DNA of 64,000 nt from positions 2,835,001 to 2,899,000 of the forward strand of contig NZ_MDGP01000001.1 in assembly GCF_001747095.1 (NCBI RefSeq), read 5' to 3'. Shown one piece after another: positions 9,808 through 18,501 of the stretch. Source of the DNA: Roseivirga sp. 4D4 (GTDB taxonomy: Bacteria > Bacteroidota > Bacteroidia > Cytophagales > Cyclobacteriaceae). The notes under the pieces are model-generated. The model did not search any database and had not been told where the DNA came from. It saw only the letters and a program-made list of their open reading frames with translations. The position numbers and the translations under genes are program-made. Position 1 is the stretch's first letter. Each line of letters begins with the position of its first letter.

Positions 9808-9951
9808 CATTATCATAACTATTAAAGTCGGTGGCCTAATTCGTATTTCATTGATTATTATTGGCCATCCACTTGAAAATCGTGACCTTGAATGAAAACG
9901 TTTAAACCTTCAACACTCCAATCTGTCCAAACAAGGTTAAACTATAACCTC

Positions 9952-10809
9952 ATGAGAAAAATTATTACCCTCGCCCTATTTTGCACAACGGTGGGCGTCA
10001 TTAATGGCCAGGAAGCCACAATCGATGGACAGTCATCTGACTGGCTCGAGACTGAATTAAAAGTAGACAAGAATACCAAGCTTACAACGGCCATCCGAAA
10101 CGACAATGAATACCTATACATTCTGTTTCAGGCCGACAATCAAACAAGCATTACAAAAATGCTATCGGCAGGAATGGAAATCAGCTTCAAGGCCAAGACC
10201 AAACCCAAAGTCAATGCGAAACTCGAGTTCCCCTTGGAAGCCGAAAGAGGTCAGGGAGGATTCGGTGGTCGTGGAGGACAGCGAAGACAAGGCGGTCAGG
10301 CAGGTGGCGGTGCTGACAGAGCAGCTCAAATGAAAGCCAGAATGCAAGGCCTGCTTGAAACTAAAAATGAAGCCAAGCTTAAGGGCTTTTCAGCTTCAAA
10401 CGGACAAATTCTCTTGAGTGAGATGGAAGGCATTCAAACTGCATTGGCCTTTGATGACAGTGTCGAACAACCTGTTCTCAACTATGAATTGAGAATCCCT
10501 TTGGAAGAACTTTATGGTGCTAGCATGGACTGGGACAAAATCACATCTAAGGATTTGAATATTAACATCCGAGTCAACGGCATTGACATGCCTCAGAGCG
10601 CTGGTGGTGGCCGAGGTGGCGCTGGATTTGGTGCAGGCGGAGGTCGTGGTGGAGCTGGAGGCGGTGGTCGCGGTGGTGCAGGCGGAAGAGGTGGCGCTGG
10701 TGGCCGTGGCGGTGCTGGTGGAAGAGGTGGTGCTCCTGGAGGACAGGGTGCCAATGGTATGTTTACTGATCAAATCATTAAACTGACCTATAAAATTGTG
10801 AAAGAATAG
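9952..10809 (+). CDS. Secreted protein with CBM9-like domain and RGG/Gly-rich segments
   Basis: 285 residues from the ATG at 9952, chosen because it begins a signal peptide (MRKIITLALFCTTVGVINGQ); the upstream in-frame ATG at 9892 would bury it. Residues about 21-100 (TIDGQSSDWLETEL, then YLYILFQADN) look like the CBM9-like fold that precedes many Bacteroidetes outer-membrane proteins. Two low-complexity blocks rich in Gly, Arg and Gln follow: one at about 90-120 and a longer one at about 215-265 made of repeated GGRGGAG words. The C-terminus returns to a beta pattern (DQIIKLTYKIVKE). Function is unknown; carbohydrate or surface binding is possible. A strong terminator follows at once, so it is a single-gene unit. 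Confidence 0.75.
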   Translation: MRKIITLALFCTTVGVINGQEATIDGQSSDWLETELKVDKNTKLTTAIRNDNEYLYILFQADNQTSITKMLSAGMEISFKAKTKPKVNAKLEFPLEAERGQGGFGGRGGQRRQGGQAGGGADRAAQMKARMQGLLETKNEAKLKGFSASNGQILLSEMEGIQTALAFDDSVEQPVLNYELRIPLEELYGASMDWDKITSKDLNINIRVNGIDMPQSAGGGRGGAGFGAGGGRGGAGGGGRGGAGGRGGAGGRGGAGGRGGAPGGQGANGMFTDQIIKLTYKIVKE

Positions 10810-10833
10810 TTTTGATTTAATATCAAGTGATAT

Positions 10834-10862
10834 AAAAAATGCCCCGATCGGGGCATTTTTTG
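10834..10862 (+). terminator. Rho-independent terminator
   Basis: aaaatgccccgatcggggca followed by a T-run: a perfect GC-rich palindrome with A-tract and T-tract, so it can work in both directions, for the Gly-rich gene and for the GIY-YIG gene. Confidence 0.9.
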
Positions 10863-10944
10863 TGGAGAATACTGGAGTCGAAACTATATGCGGCAGGCAG
10901 GCCGGTGACCTTCCCGAGCAATGCCTCGGGACATTCTAGCCAGC
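10861..10944 (-). repeat. tRNA-Ala-derived remnant with swapped anticodon arm
   Basis: Read on the minus strand it has D-arm sequence (CTCGGCTGGCTAG), then the palindrome TCCCGAGGCATTGCTCGGGA where the anticodon arm should be, then AGGTCACCGG, an inserted CCTGCCTGCCG block, and finally CGACTCCAGTATTCTCCACA. That last part matches the T-arm and acceptor 3' end of the intact tRNA-Ala at 11231-11304. The acceptor 5' strand is absent. It overlaps the last codons of the GIY-YIG gene. Confidence 0.75.
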
Positions 10945-11190
10945 CGAGTTAACTAGGTATTCTATATACCTTCTTGATTTCTTCTTTTTAATCTCAGCCT
11001 CACGCTTTCTTGCCTCACCACGGGAAGAATAGATTTCTGAGTACCTCAAAACCCACGGCTTACCACTCTTGGTATATTTAGATCGACCAGCATTATGGTC
11101 TGCCAAACGATTAGTCAGGTTGTCACAACTCCCGACATAATATCGATTACGAGATTCAGAATAGATGATATAGACATAAAACTCAACCAT
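10936..11190 (-). CDS. Small GIY-YIG nuclease-family protein
   Basis: 84 residues forming little more than one GIY-YIG domain. Visible motifs are FYVYIIYSES and YYVGSCDNLTNRLADHN (the GIY..YIG strands and the Arg helix), then WVLRYSEIYSSRGEARKREAEIK with the conserved Glu that binds metal. The end is Lys-rich. Members of this UvrC/Slx1-like family cut DNA, but many short Bacteroidetes versions are uncharacterised. The last residues NSAG and the stop codon are encoded by a tRNA-like remnant, and the gene sits between that remnant and an intact tRNA-Ala whose terminator is 8 bp upstream of the start. The position suggests a homing or tRNA-associated element, but this is inference. Confidence 0.8.
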   Translation of the reverse strand: MVEFYVYIIYSESRNRYYVGSCDNLTNRLADHNAGRSKYTKSGKPWVLRYSEIYSSRGEARKREAEIKKKKSRRYIEYLVNSAG

Positions 11191-11197
11191 AATAAAC

Positions 11198-11226
11198 CAA
11201 AAGAGCCCCGATACATCGAGGCTCTT
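11198..11226 (-). terminator. Terminator of tRNA-Ala
   Basis: On the minus strand AAGAGCCTCGATGTATCGGGGCTCTTTT forms a 10-11 bp stem (one G-T pair) ending in T residues, starting 5 nt after the tRNA 3' end. Confidence 0.8.
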
Positions 11227-11229
11227 GTT

Positions 11230-11946
<717 letters not shown>

Positions 11947-12056
11947 TTAAACACCGAAGCTTTAGCGAAGGTGTTGCAACCCGGTCTAACAGACCTTTCT
12001 ATTCCGAAGCTCTCACTTTGGAAGGGACGGCAAATATAAGTTGGTGTTTATTGATT

Positions 12057-12530
12057 TCAAAGGATTCTTCTTGCCCTAAGAAAACGCTTCATATAATAGG
12101 GAGAATATAGATTGCTTTCCGTAACACCTAATGAAGTAGAGGAATGTATAAATCGGATATCTCCTCTTCCTCTCACTGCGGTTACGATCCCTGCATGCGT
12201 CACTTTTCTTTTGCTCTTGCCAGTAGCGAAAAAGACAAGGTCTCCCGGCTTCAATTCTTTCAGTTTTACCTTGACTCCGCTTTTAGCCTGATCTTGAGAT
12301 ACCCGAGGCATTTTGATGTTTACACTGCGATAGGCATGAAGAATAAGCGCTGAACAGTCAATTCCAACCCGTGTTGTTCCCCCAAACTTGTAAGGAGTCC
12401 CAGTATAAGACCTTGCGGTCTGAACCACTAAGTCGATCTTCTTGGTCTTAGCCGTATTGCCCGCGCAGCCGAAAAGAACAATAAGCAAGACTAGAAAAGA
12501 AAGGACAGCACTTTTAGGTAATTTGAACAA
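12057..12530 (-). CDS. NlpC/P60 family lipoprotein (C40 peptidoglycan hydrolase)
   Basis: 157 residues. The signal ends in the lipobox LFGC (Cys about 22), so it is probably lipid-anchored in the periplasm. The single NlpC/P60 domain covers residues 33-157, with the catalytic Cys in GIDCSALILHAYR, the first His in THAGIVTAV and the third residue, His, in RFIHSSTS. Also visible are the family patterns TPYKFGGT and LKPGDLVFF. These enzymes cut D-Glu-diaminopimelate type bonds in murein stem peptides. The start is a TTG at 12530; it is supported by the lipoprotein signal and by a TAnnTTTG box 21 nt upstream. The gene is divergent from the CAP protein gene. Confidence 0.88.
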   Translation of the reverse strand: MFKLPKSAVLSFLVLLIVLFGCAGNTAKTKKIDLVVQTARSYTGTPYKFGGTTRVGIDCSALILHAYRSVNIKMPRVSQDQAKSGVKVKLKELKPGDLVFFATGKSKRKVTHAGIVTAVRGRGDIRFIHSSTSLGVTESNLYSPYYMKRFLRARRIL

Positions 12531-12550
12531 GGCTCAAGCGTTGGTTCTAA

Positions 12551-12558
12551 CAAAAATA
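12551..12558 (-). promoter_or_regulatory. Bacteroidetes -7 box for the NlpC/P60 gene
   Basis: TATTTTTG on the minus strand fits TAnnTTTG and lies 21 nt before the TTG start. No good -33 TTG was seen. Confidence 0.5.
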
Positions 12559-12619
12559 CGAGAATTCGTCTATTTCATCATATCTTCAACCCGCCTCTGT
12601 CATCTGCGTACACTCAATC

Positions 12620-13279
12620 ATGAAAAAGGTCTTAGTACTGATCTTGTTTGCCTTTGCCTTCAACACTTTATCCTTTGGCCAAAGGAAGTGGAAGGATGAG
12701 TACTATCAGACTCTAAATGATGACAACTTTCGAGATTTTAAACTCTTTAATAAGTCACTTGACTTAAAAAACATCGACTATAAAGTATTGAATGCAGCAG
12801 TCTTCTTTGTCACCAATGAAGCCAGAATAGAACAAGGCCTTGGTATACTGACCTATCAACCCAATCTGGAAATCATGGCCTGGAATCACTCGATTAGCAT
12901 GGCAAAGAAGGATTTCTTTGATCATATCAATAAAAAAGAAAGAAAACGCAAGAGCCCAATCAACAGGGCAAAATTGGCAGGGGTTAAAAACCCGAGAATT
13001 GGTGAGAATATTTCTGCAGTTGGTGGCCGATCGTTCGGAAACTACTTACAATTGGCCGATCATTTGGTACAGGGGTGGATAGATTCCCCACCACATCGGA
13101 AAACACTTTATTCTAAAAATGCCTTGCAACTTGGCTGTGGTGTCTACTATTTTGATGGTCTTTGGCAAAAAAATAGAGACGTTTACAAACAAGGGAACGG
13201 TTTTTGGTTAGCTACTCAAAACTTTCAGATGTTTACAAAAGTTGAAAGTGGAACGTCAAAGGATAAGGGACCAAAATAG
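12620..13279 (+). CDS. Secreted CAP (SCP/PR-1) domain protein
   Basis: 219 residues; signal peptide at 1-20 (FAFNTLSFGQ). The CAP domain covers about residues 60-205. Visible pieces are the helix with NLEIMAWNHSISMAKKDFFDH, then GENISAV, HLVQGWIDSPPHRKTLYSKN, GCGVYYF and GFWLATQNF. The His and Glu of the CAP cavity (DFFDH, GENIS) and the second His in PPHR are present. Bacterial CAP proteins are exported and of mostly unknown function; some bind lipids or murein. The gene is followed 4 bp later by another secreted-protein gene on the same strand, so the two form a small operon. Confidence 0.85.
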   Translation: MKKVLVLILFAFAFNTLSFGQRKWKDEYYQTLNDDNFRDFKLFNKSLDLKNIDYKVLNAAVFFVTNEARIEQGLGILTYQPNLEIMAWNHSISMAKKDFFDHINKKERKRKSPINRAKLAGVKNPRIGENISAVGGRSFGNYLQLADHLVQGWIDSPPHRKTLYSKNALQLGCGVYYFDGLWQKNRDVYKQGNGFWLATQNFQMFTKVESGTSKDKGPK

Positions 13280-13283
13280 ACTT

Positions 13284-13877
13284 ATGAAAAAGATAATATT
13301 AAGTATAGTACTAACAATGGGTGTGGTTGGCTTGAATGCCCAAGAGCTCAGCACCAAAGATATTCAAGCCATCGATCAAAGAACTGGCAATTTCCTGGAC
13401 TTGATCAAGACTAAAAAATACACTCAGGTATTGGATTATATCTATCCTGAACTGTTCGAACACACCAATAAGAAAAGCATGTTTCAGGTCTTTAGCTTGC
13501 TAGAACAAGCGGGTATCGAATTGAAATTCAACAGCTTTGATGTGGTCAGCAAGAAAGCCATTCCTGCAGATGGTGATATCAAGTATGCCATGATCAAATA
13601 CAATATGGATATGACCCTGCCATTGAATACGGACGACCTTAAGGGTATTGCCGCACTCTTGGTACCATCTATCGAAAGTAGTTTTGGTAAGGAAAATGTG
13701 GAGTACAATCGTGCCGAAAGCTATATCAATGTTAAAGGAGAAAAATTCCTGGTGGGTGTGTCTGATCCGAAGTATAAGGATTGGATGTTCATCATTTATG
13801 ACGACAGCTTCAAAAGCGCTATCGACAAAACACTTCCACCGAAAGTAAGAGCCGCTGCAGCAAGTAGCGCATACTAG
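13284..13877 (+). CDS. Secreted protein of unknown function
   Basis: 197 residues from the ATG at 13284, which begins a signal peptide (MKKIILSIVLTMGVVGLNAQ). An in-frame ATG at 13242 inside the preceding gene would hide it. The mature part starts with a helix (DIQAIDQRTGNFLDLIKTKKY) and continues with alternating helix and strand, ending in an Ala-rich tail. The overall pattern (helix pair, then strands with ESYINVKGEKFLVGVSD and DWMFIIYDD) resembles NTF2-like or DUF secreted proteins, but no family is recognised with confidence. It is cotranscribed with the CAP gene and ends before a strong terminator. Confidence 0.75.
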   Translation: MKKIILSIVLTMGVVGLNAQELSTKDIQAIDQRTGNFLDLIKTKKYTQVLDYIYPELFEHTNKKSMFQVFSLLEQAGIELKFNSFDVVSKKAIPADGDIKYAMIKYNMDMTLPLNTDDLKGIAALLVPSIESSFGKENVEYNRAESYINVKGEKFLVGVSDPKYKDWMFIIYDDSFKSAIDKTLPPKVRAAAASSAY

Positions 13878-13896
13878 AAAGAACACAAGCTGATAA

Positions 13897-13935
13897 TCGA
13901 AGAAAGGCCGTCCATATGACGGCCTTTCTTTTTAG
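13897..13935 (+). terminator. Rho-independent terminator
   Basis: agaaaggccgt-ccatatg-acggcctttct with a following T-run: an 11-bp stem just after the secreted-protein gene. The A-rich left flank could also let it end the convergent thioesterase transcript. Confidence 0.9.
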
Positions 13936-13966
13936 CCAAACTCTACTCAAATGAATAAGAAGAGTG

Positions 13967-14470
13967 TTACTGTACAGGCACTGAGCCTTTGAGTTCACGT
14001 GCCAAAAATCTTGCTCTTTGCTCTACGTTCTCCTGATCTATTTCGACTCTTAGATTATCGAATAAGCCTAACAGCTCATCATGATGCTCGACTCCCTGAC
14101 CTGACTTAAAGTCAAAGTGATAGAACTTTGTCCAAAGCACAGCTTTAACATGCGACTTCGCTTTATTCATCATTACCATTTCAGCTTTTACATATTTATC
14201 TGTATAGTCAATCAAGGCAGTTTGAATTACCACTTCTTCCATGACATTGGCTGGTTTTAGATAAGCGATCTCATTATGGCCCACGAGCCATGATCTCTTG
14301 TCAATCTGTGCCATAGCAAAGACATTCAGACCATACTCATTCATCAAATGATCTTCTCGCACATTGATCATGTAATCGATGTACTTCGCATTGTTCAAGT
14401 GGCCATAAGGATCGCAATCCTGAAATCTAATCGTCCTTTGACCTAAGGGTGTTTTATTGAGTTTTGTCAT
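13967..14470 (-). CDS. Acyl-CoA thioesterase, 4HBT hot-dog family
   Basis: 167 residues matching the 4-hydroxybenzoyl-CoA/FadM-type hot-dog thioesterases. The motif RFQDCDPYGHLNNAKYIDYM holds the catalytic Asp and the G-H-x-N pattern of the central helix. Later strands (IAYLKPANVMEEVVIQTALI and FYHFDFKSG) fit the fold, and the C-terminal helix is longer than in the minimal domain. It probably hydrolyses acyl-CoA in the cytoplasm; the substrate cannot be told. A palindromic site AGACC-N4-GGTCT lies 14 bp upstream of the ATG, just after the TetR gene, so the pair is probably one regulatory unit. Confidence 0.85.
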   Translation of the reverse strand: MTKLNKTPLGQRTIRFQDCDPYGHLNNAKYIDYMINVREDHLMNEYGLNVFAMAQIDKRSWLVGHNEIAYLKPANVMEEVVIQTALIDYTDKYVKAEMVMMNKAKSHVKAVLWTKFYHFDFKSGQGVEHHDELLGLFDNLRVEIDQENVEQRARFLARELKGSVPVQ

Positions 14471-14484
14471 AACAAAAAATTTAC

Positions 14485-14498
14485 AGACCAGTCGGTCT
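14485..14498. promoter_or_regulatory. TetR-type operator candidate
   Basis: agaccagtcggtct has 5-bp arms AGACC/GGTCT around a 4-bp centre. It lies between the TetR gene stop and the thioesterase start and resembles the site before the TetR gene itself. Confidence 0.65.
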
Positions 14499-14516
14499 AT
14501 TTATTTACAAATTTTT

Positions 14517-15065
14517 TTAAGCCTCTAGTACTACTTTGATAAACTTCTTCTGCATTTCTAAGTAGTTCAAATCTTTGTGCGCCTTACTCAGCACATAGCC
14601 ACCTTCGAACATTGCATAAAGTTCATTGGCCTTTTCCTCAGCATTGGTAATCCCTCTTCGCTCCAAGTAGCCAGAAAGATTACTTTGCCAACCTTTGAAT
14701 ACTATATCACAAGCTTTTCGAATCTTCTCATCAATGTTTCCAGCCGCCAATGCAACAGCCGCAATGGGGCAAGCATCCTCAAAATCAGAGTTTCTGAGCT
14801 CATCGACCATTACATCGATCATAGCACTTAATCCATCAGTAGCATCCTTACCCCTCAAGGCTTCCCCGTACTTCATCATCATAGCTTCACCGCCATACAT
14901 AATGGCTTCTTGAATCAACTGATCTTTCCCTTCAGGAAAGTGATGATAGAGACTGCCTTTTGGTACTTCAACCGATTTTAAAATCTCGTTGATACCAGTT
15001 CCGAAATACCCCTTCTTTCGAATGAGTTTAGAGGTGGTAGAAACGAGTTTTTCTCTGGTATTCAC
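14517..15065 (-). CDS. TetR/AcrR family transcriptional regulator (YxaF/LmrA-like)
   Basis: 182 residues. The N-terminal helix-turn-helix has REKLVSTTSKLIRKKGYFGTGINEILKSV and the recognition part VPKGSLYHHFPEGKDQLIQEA, very close to the LmrA/YxaF subgroup. The C-terminal ligand domain contains CPIAAVALA and MFEGGYVLSKAH. It probably represses itself and the downstream thioesterase gene until a small hydrophobic ligand binds. The start codon is GTG at 15065, supported by the usual family N-terminus MNTREKL. A palindrome lies 19 bp upstream. The gap to the thioesterase gene is 46 bp and contains the second palindrome. Confidence 0.9.
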   Translation of the reverse strand: MNTREKLVSTTSKLIRKKGYFGTGINEILKSVEVPKGSLYHHFPEGKDQLIQEAIMYGGEAMMMKYGEALRGKDATDGLSAMIDVMVDELRNSDFEDACPIAAVALAAGNIDEKIRKACDIVFKGWQSNLSGYLERRGITNAEEKANELYAMFEGGYVLSKAHKDLNYLEMQKKFIKVVLEA

Positions 15066-15083
15066 AATTCAAATATATAAAAA

Positions 15084-15099
15084 TAGACTGAATGGTCTA
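15084..15099. promoter_or_regulatory. TetR-type operator candidate (autoregulation)
   Basis: tagac-tgaatg-gtcta, an inverted repeat with the same AGAC/GTCT half-sites as the site at 14485-14498, located directly upstream of the TetR start. Confidence 0.65.
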
Positions 15100-15241
15100 A
15101 TTAATTTTCACTTTTCTTTAATGAAAGTGAATGAGAGACTGCAGATACTATTGTAATCACTCTCTTTCATTTTTGATTGCGACACAAAAGAGAGGCACTT
15201 GCCTTAGGATAATCACTCATAGTTTTATAATCGGAAGGAAA

Positions 15242-15369
15242 GATGCTGAAACAAGTTCAGCATGACGAAAAAAGTAAAAGCCGTCATCCTGCCCCGAAAC
15301 TTCGGGGTGTGTCAGGATTTAGAATGAAGAAGACTCTGAAAGACCCCGAAATTTCGGGGCAGAGTGACG
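15242..15369. repeat. Cluster of three REP-like hairpins
   Basis: First, gatgctgaa-acaag-ttcagcatgacg (15242-15267). Second, a hairpin with core ccccgaaacttcgggg inside atcctg...tgtcaggat (15286-15318). Third, ccccgaaatttcgggg followed by cagagtgacg (15343-15369). The second is preceded by cgtcatcctg and the third followed by agtgacg, so the two face each other as an inverted pair. The surrounding 15100-15417 has no gene. Confidence 0.75.
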
Positions 15370-15417
15370 TATGGGTATGAATTGATAATGTATCAAGAAA
15401 GGCGATAGTAACGATCA

Positions 15418-15452
15418 AAAAAAAGCCCCGACTTTTTAGTCGAGGCTTTTGA
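15418..15452 (-). terminator. dnaK terminator
   Basis: Read on the minus strand, AAAAGCCTCGACTAAAAAGT followed by CGGGGCTTTTTTT: a 9-bp stem (one mismatch or G-T pair) with a long T-run, 24 bp after the dnaK stop. Confidence 0.9.
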
Positions 15453-15475
15453 TTTATAACTATCGAGCTCAGAAG

Positions 15476-17398
15476 CTATTTCACTTCCTCATACTCTACG
15501 TCTGATACATCATCAGCTGAACCTTCTGCAGCTCCCGCATCAGCGGCACCTGCTCCTGCATCAGCACCTGGCTGTGCTCCTGCTTCAGCTTGCTGTGCAG
15601 CGTACATCTCTTGAGATGCAGCTTCCCATGCTTTGTTCAGGGCTTCAAGGCCAGCATCAATAGAATCAACATCCTGGTTTTGGTGAGCCGTCTTCAGATT
15701 GGCTAAAGCTTCTTCGATTGGCTTCTTGTTCTCATCAGACAGTTTATCACCGTAATCTTTCAGTTGCTTCTCAGTTTGGAAGATCAAACCATCAGCCGTA
15801 TTGAGTTTATCGATTTTCTCTTTCTCCTTCTTATCTGCTTCAGCATTTGCTTCAGCTTCCTGCTTCATCTTATCGATTTCCTCATCTGTCAGTCCAGAAG
15901 AAGCCTCAATTCTGATATTTTGCTCTTTTCCAGTGCCTTTATCTTTAGCAGACACATTCATGATACCATTTGCATCGATATCGAAAGTCACCTCAATTTG
16001 AGGTACACCTCGCTGTGCTGGTGGAATATCACTCAAGTGGAAACGACCGATAGTTCTGTTATCCTTCGCCATTGGACGCTCACCTTGTAGTACATGAATT
16101 TCTACTGAAGGCTGATTATCCGCAGCTGTAGAGAATACTTCCGACTTCTTAGCTGGAATAGTGGTATTAGACTCAATAAGCTTAGTGAATACACCACCCA
16201 TTGTTTCAATACCCAGAGAAAGAGGAGTTACATCTAGTAGCAATACGTCTTTCACTTCACCCGTTAACACACCACCCTGGATCGCTGCACCAATAGCTAC
16301 AACTTCATCAGGATTCACACCTTTAGATGGCTTCTTACCGAAGAACTTCTCTACTTCTTCCTGGATTTTAGGAATTCTTGTAGAACCACCCACCAAGATT
16401 ACTTCGTCAATATCAGAAGTACTGTAACCTGCATCGCTCATTGCCTTTTTCACTGGCTCCATTGAACGCTTCACCAAGTTTTCGGCAAGTGACTCAAATT
16501 TTGCTCTTGAAAGGGATCTTACTAAGTGCTTTGGCACACCATCAACCGGCATAATATAAGGCAGGTTAATCTCAGTAGAAGCAGAAGAAGACAATTCAAT
16601 CTTAGCTTTTTCAGCAGCTTCTTTCAAACGCTGCAAAGCCATTGGGTCTTTTCTTAGGTCGATGCTTTCATCGCTTAAGAACTCTTCCGCCAACCAATCA
16701 ATAATCACTTGGTCAAAGTCATCTCCACCTAGGTGAACATCACCATTAGTAGATTTTACTTCGAAAACACCGTCACCTAATTCTAAGATTGAGATATCAA
16801 ATGTACCTCCACCTAAATCGTAAACAGCGATTTTCTGATCTGTATCTTTTTTATCCAATCCATAAGCCAAAGCTGCCGCTGTAGGCTCATTGATAATTCT
16901 TTTTACCTCTAGGCCTGCAATCTGACCCGCTTCTTTCGTTGCTTGTCTTTCTGCATCGTTAAAGTAAGCAGGAACAGTCACTACTGCCTCCGTCACTTCT
17001 GTGCCCAAGTAATCTTCAGCCGTAGACTTCATTTTCTGAAGTATCATTGCTGAAAGCTCCTGAGGTGTATAGTTTCTGTCACCGATTTTTACTCTTACGG
17101 TGTCATTGTTTCCTTTTTCTACCTCGTAAGCAATACCTCTAAGCTCTTCCGAAACATTACTATGTTTCTTTCCCATAAATCGCTTCACGGAGCTAATGGT
17201 ATTCTTCGGGTTGGTGATCGCTTGTCTTTTTGCTGGATCACCTACTTTTCTTTCCCCGTTGCCATTATCTAAAAAAGCAACGATGGAAGGAGTAGTTCTT
17301 CTTCCTTCACTGTTAGGAATCACAACTGGCTCATTACCCTCCATTACCGCTACACACGAGTTGGTAGTACCTAAGTCAATTCCAATAATTTTTCCCAT
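15476..17398 (-). CDS. dnaK: Chaperone DnaK (Hsp70)
   Basis: 640 residues, the normal family length. The N-terminal ATPase domain starts with [14 protein letters not shown] and contains the phosphate loop [15 protein letters not shown] and the adenosine motif [14 protein letters not shown]. It is followed by the linker [15 protein letters not shown], the substrate-binding domain and a lid with an Ala/Gly-rich tail ending VEYEEVK, a usual DnaK end. It folds client proteins in the cytoplasm with GrpE and DnaJ, which are encoded at 49826-51525. The gene is monocistronic, with a sigma-54-like element upstream that shares its geometry with the one before grpE. Confidence 0.99.
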   Translation of the reverse strand: MGKIIGIDLGTTNSCVAVMEGNEPVVIPNSEGRRTTPSIVAFLDNGNGERKVGDPAKRQAITNPKNTISSVKRFMGKKHSNVSEELRGIAYEVEKGNNDTVRVKIGDRNYTPQELSAMILQKMKSTAEDYLGTEVTEAVVTVPAYFNDAERQATKEAGQIAGLEVKRIINEPTAAALAYGLDKKDTDQKIAVYDLGGGTFDISILELGDGVFEVKSTNGDVHLGGDDFDQVIIDWLAEEFLSDESIDLRKDPMALQRLKEAAEKAKIELSSSASTEINLPYIMPVDGVPKHLVRSLSRAKFESLAENLVKRSMEPVKKAMSDAGYSTSDIDEVILVGGSTRIPKIQEEVEKFFGKKPSKGVNPDEVVAIGAAIQGGVLTGEVKDVLLLDVTPLSLGIETMGGVFTKLIESNTTIPAKKSEVFSTAADNQPSVEIHVLQGERPMAKDNRTIGRFHLSDIPPAQRGVPQIEVTFDIDANGIMNVSAKDKGTGKEQNIRIEASSGLTDEEIDKMKQEAEANAEADKKEKEKIDKLNTADGLIFQTEKQLKDYGDKLSDENKKPIEEALANLKTAHQNQDVDSIDAGLEALNKAWEAASQEMYAAQQAEAGAQPGADAGAGAADAGAAEGSADDVSDVEYEEVK

Positions 17399-17444
17399 GA
17401 TCTATAAATAATTTCTTCTAAAATCAATTTGCTGTTCTCCCTTC

Positions 17445-17487
17445 ATCAATGGTTGTGCCAATTGATATTCACTGACATTTGGTGACA
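17445..17487 (-). promoter_or_regulatory. Sigma-54-like dnaK promoter with TGTCA motifs
   Basis: On the minus strand TGGCACAACCATTGAT (17460-17445) has a perfect -24 half (TGGCAC) and a weaker -12 half (TTGA instead of TTGC), with the GG-N10-G spacing kept. Exactly 12 bp upstream is TGTCA-CCAAA-TGTCA (17487-17473). The same arrangement precedes grpE. No CIRCE element was seen. Confidence 0.5.
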
Positions 17488-17534
17488 CATTGGCAGAATT
17501 GGAATGAGCTAAAGAATAGATTCATGACAGATAT

Positions 17535-17542
17535 TATATTTG
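17535..17542 (+). promoter_or_regulatory. Bacteroidetes -7 box
   Basis: TATATTTG fits TAnnTTTG. The apparent TTG start at 17540 is part of this box, which argues for the later TTG at 17564 as the real start of the acyltransferase. Confidence 0.6.
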
Positions 17543-17563
17543 CAGAAATCAACTGACCTACTA

Positions 17564-18430
17564 TTGTTCTTTTTATACTATTTGGTTTTAAAACCAATCT
17601 CGTTACTACCATGGCCCCTTGCTTATGGGGTTTCTGATTTTTTATACCTGCTGCTCTACAAAGTCTTTCGATACAGAGTTGCAGTAGTCGACCAAAACAT
17701 TCGAAACTCATTTCCTGATTACACCGATAAGCAGGTAAAGGAGCTGCGCAGAAAAGCACTCAAAAACTTCTTTGACGTTATGATCGAAGGCTTCAAGCTC
17801 TTTAGCATGAGTAACGAAGAGCTGCATAGAAGGATGGTGGCTACTAATCCAGAAATTGTAGATAAGTATCTTGAAGAGAACAGAAGTGTGATCATCACGG
17901 GTGGCCACTACAACAATTGGGAGTTCATTGCCAATGGCATTAACCCGTGGATGAAACACCAAACTTGCGGAATCTATCATCAGTTCAAGAATAAATTCGT
18001 AGAACGAAAAATGCTTCAAAAAAGGGGACGGACTGGCATGCTGCTCATTTCTAGAAAACAGGTCAAAGAGGGCTTCTTTGATACCTATGATAAACCCTTA
18101 GCTACATTTTTCGCAACAGACCAATCGCCTACAATTGCCAAAAAAGTTTACTGGACTACATTCCTCAATCAAGAAACAGCCGTAGCCTTTGGTGCCGAAA
18201 AGTTTGCAAGGTCTCAAAATGCGGCCGTCTTCTATGCTTATAACGACAGAGTGAAAAAAGGACATTATCAAATGACCTTCAAGTTGCTATGCGACAACCC
18301 TAATGATATGCCAATGGGGGCGATCACCGAAGCTCATGTCAGAACACTCGAAGAGGTAATCATAGACAAACCAGAGTTTTGGCTTTGGACCCACAAACGC
18401 TGGAAGAGGAAAAGAAAGCCAGGAGAATAG
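17564..18430 (+). CDS. Lipid A biosynthesis-type lysophospholipid acyltransferase (LpxL/HtrB family), copy 1
   Basis: About 288 residues. The N-terminal membrane segment (FFLYYLVLKPISLLPWP) is followed by the LPLAT domain, with the catalytic HX4E motif in ITGGHYNNWEF, then substrate-loop motifs (CGIYHQFKNKF and ATDQSP), and a basic C-terminus, WTHKRWKRKRKPGE, typical of LpxL/LpxM proteins. These inner-membrane enzymes add secondary acyl chains to lipid A or make related ornithine or sulfonolipids. The start is not an ATG: TTG at 17564 aligns with the start of the tandem copy, whereas the TTG at 17540 lies in a promoter box. Copy 2 begins 71 bp downstream. Confidence 0.85.
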   Translation: MFFLYYLVLKPISLLPWPLAYGVSDFLYLLLYKVFRYRVAVVDQNIRNSFPDYTDKQVKELRRKALKNFFDVMIEGFKLFSMSNEELHRRMVATNPEIVDKYLEENRSVIITGGHYNNWEFIANGINPWMKHQTCGIYHQFKNKFVERKMLQKRGRTGMLLISRKQVKEGFFDTYDKPLATFFATDQSPTIAKKVYWTTFLNQETAVAFGAEKFARSQNAAVFYAYNDRVKKGHYQMTFKLLCDNPNDMPMGAITEAHVRTLEEVIIDKPEFWLWTHKRWKRKRKPGE

Positions 18431-18501
18431 GCATTCCGACCTAGCAAAGCAGTAATTTTGGCAAACCAGAATAACATTCTGTCTTTTGTCACGAATTATA
18501 A

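Larger units (their letters stand above)
9187..9951. other. Non-coding AT-rich and REP-containing intergenic region
   Basis: 765 bp between divergent genes. 9187-9400 is strongly AT-rich and probably carries the promoter of the left-hand operon. From 9541 on it contains hairpins listed separately and a ctgagcttgccgaagta segment at about 9671 that resembles a widespread bacterial repeat. The short open frames in this part lack coding character. Confidence 0.6.

Noticed and set aside
10396..10773. Ser/Thr/Ala-rich open frame opposite the Gly-rich protein gene
   Set aside because: It is only the antisense of the GGR repeat codons; low-complexity composition follows from that and there is no independent support.
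12001..12056. Additional tRNA-like unit after the array
   Set aside because: Only an imperfect hairpin and unrelated sequence are visible; none of the conserved tRNA blocks are present.
17399..17539. CIRCE element before dnaK
   Set aside because: No TTAGCACTC-N9-GAGTGCTAA-like sequence was seen; the inverted motifs present are of a TGTCA type.
17540..17563. TTG at 17540 as the start of the first acyltransferase
   Set aside because: It lies in a TAnnTTTG box, and the tandem paralogue aligns better with the TTG at 17564.
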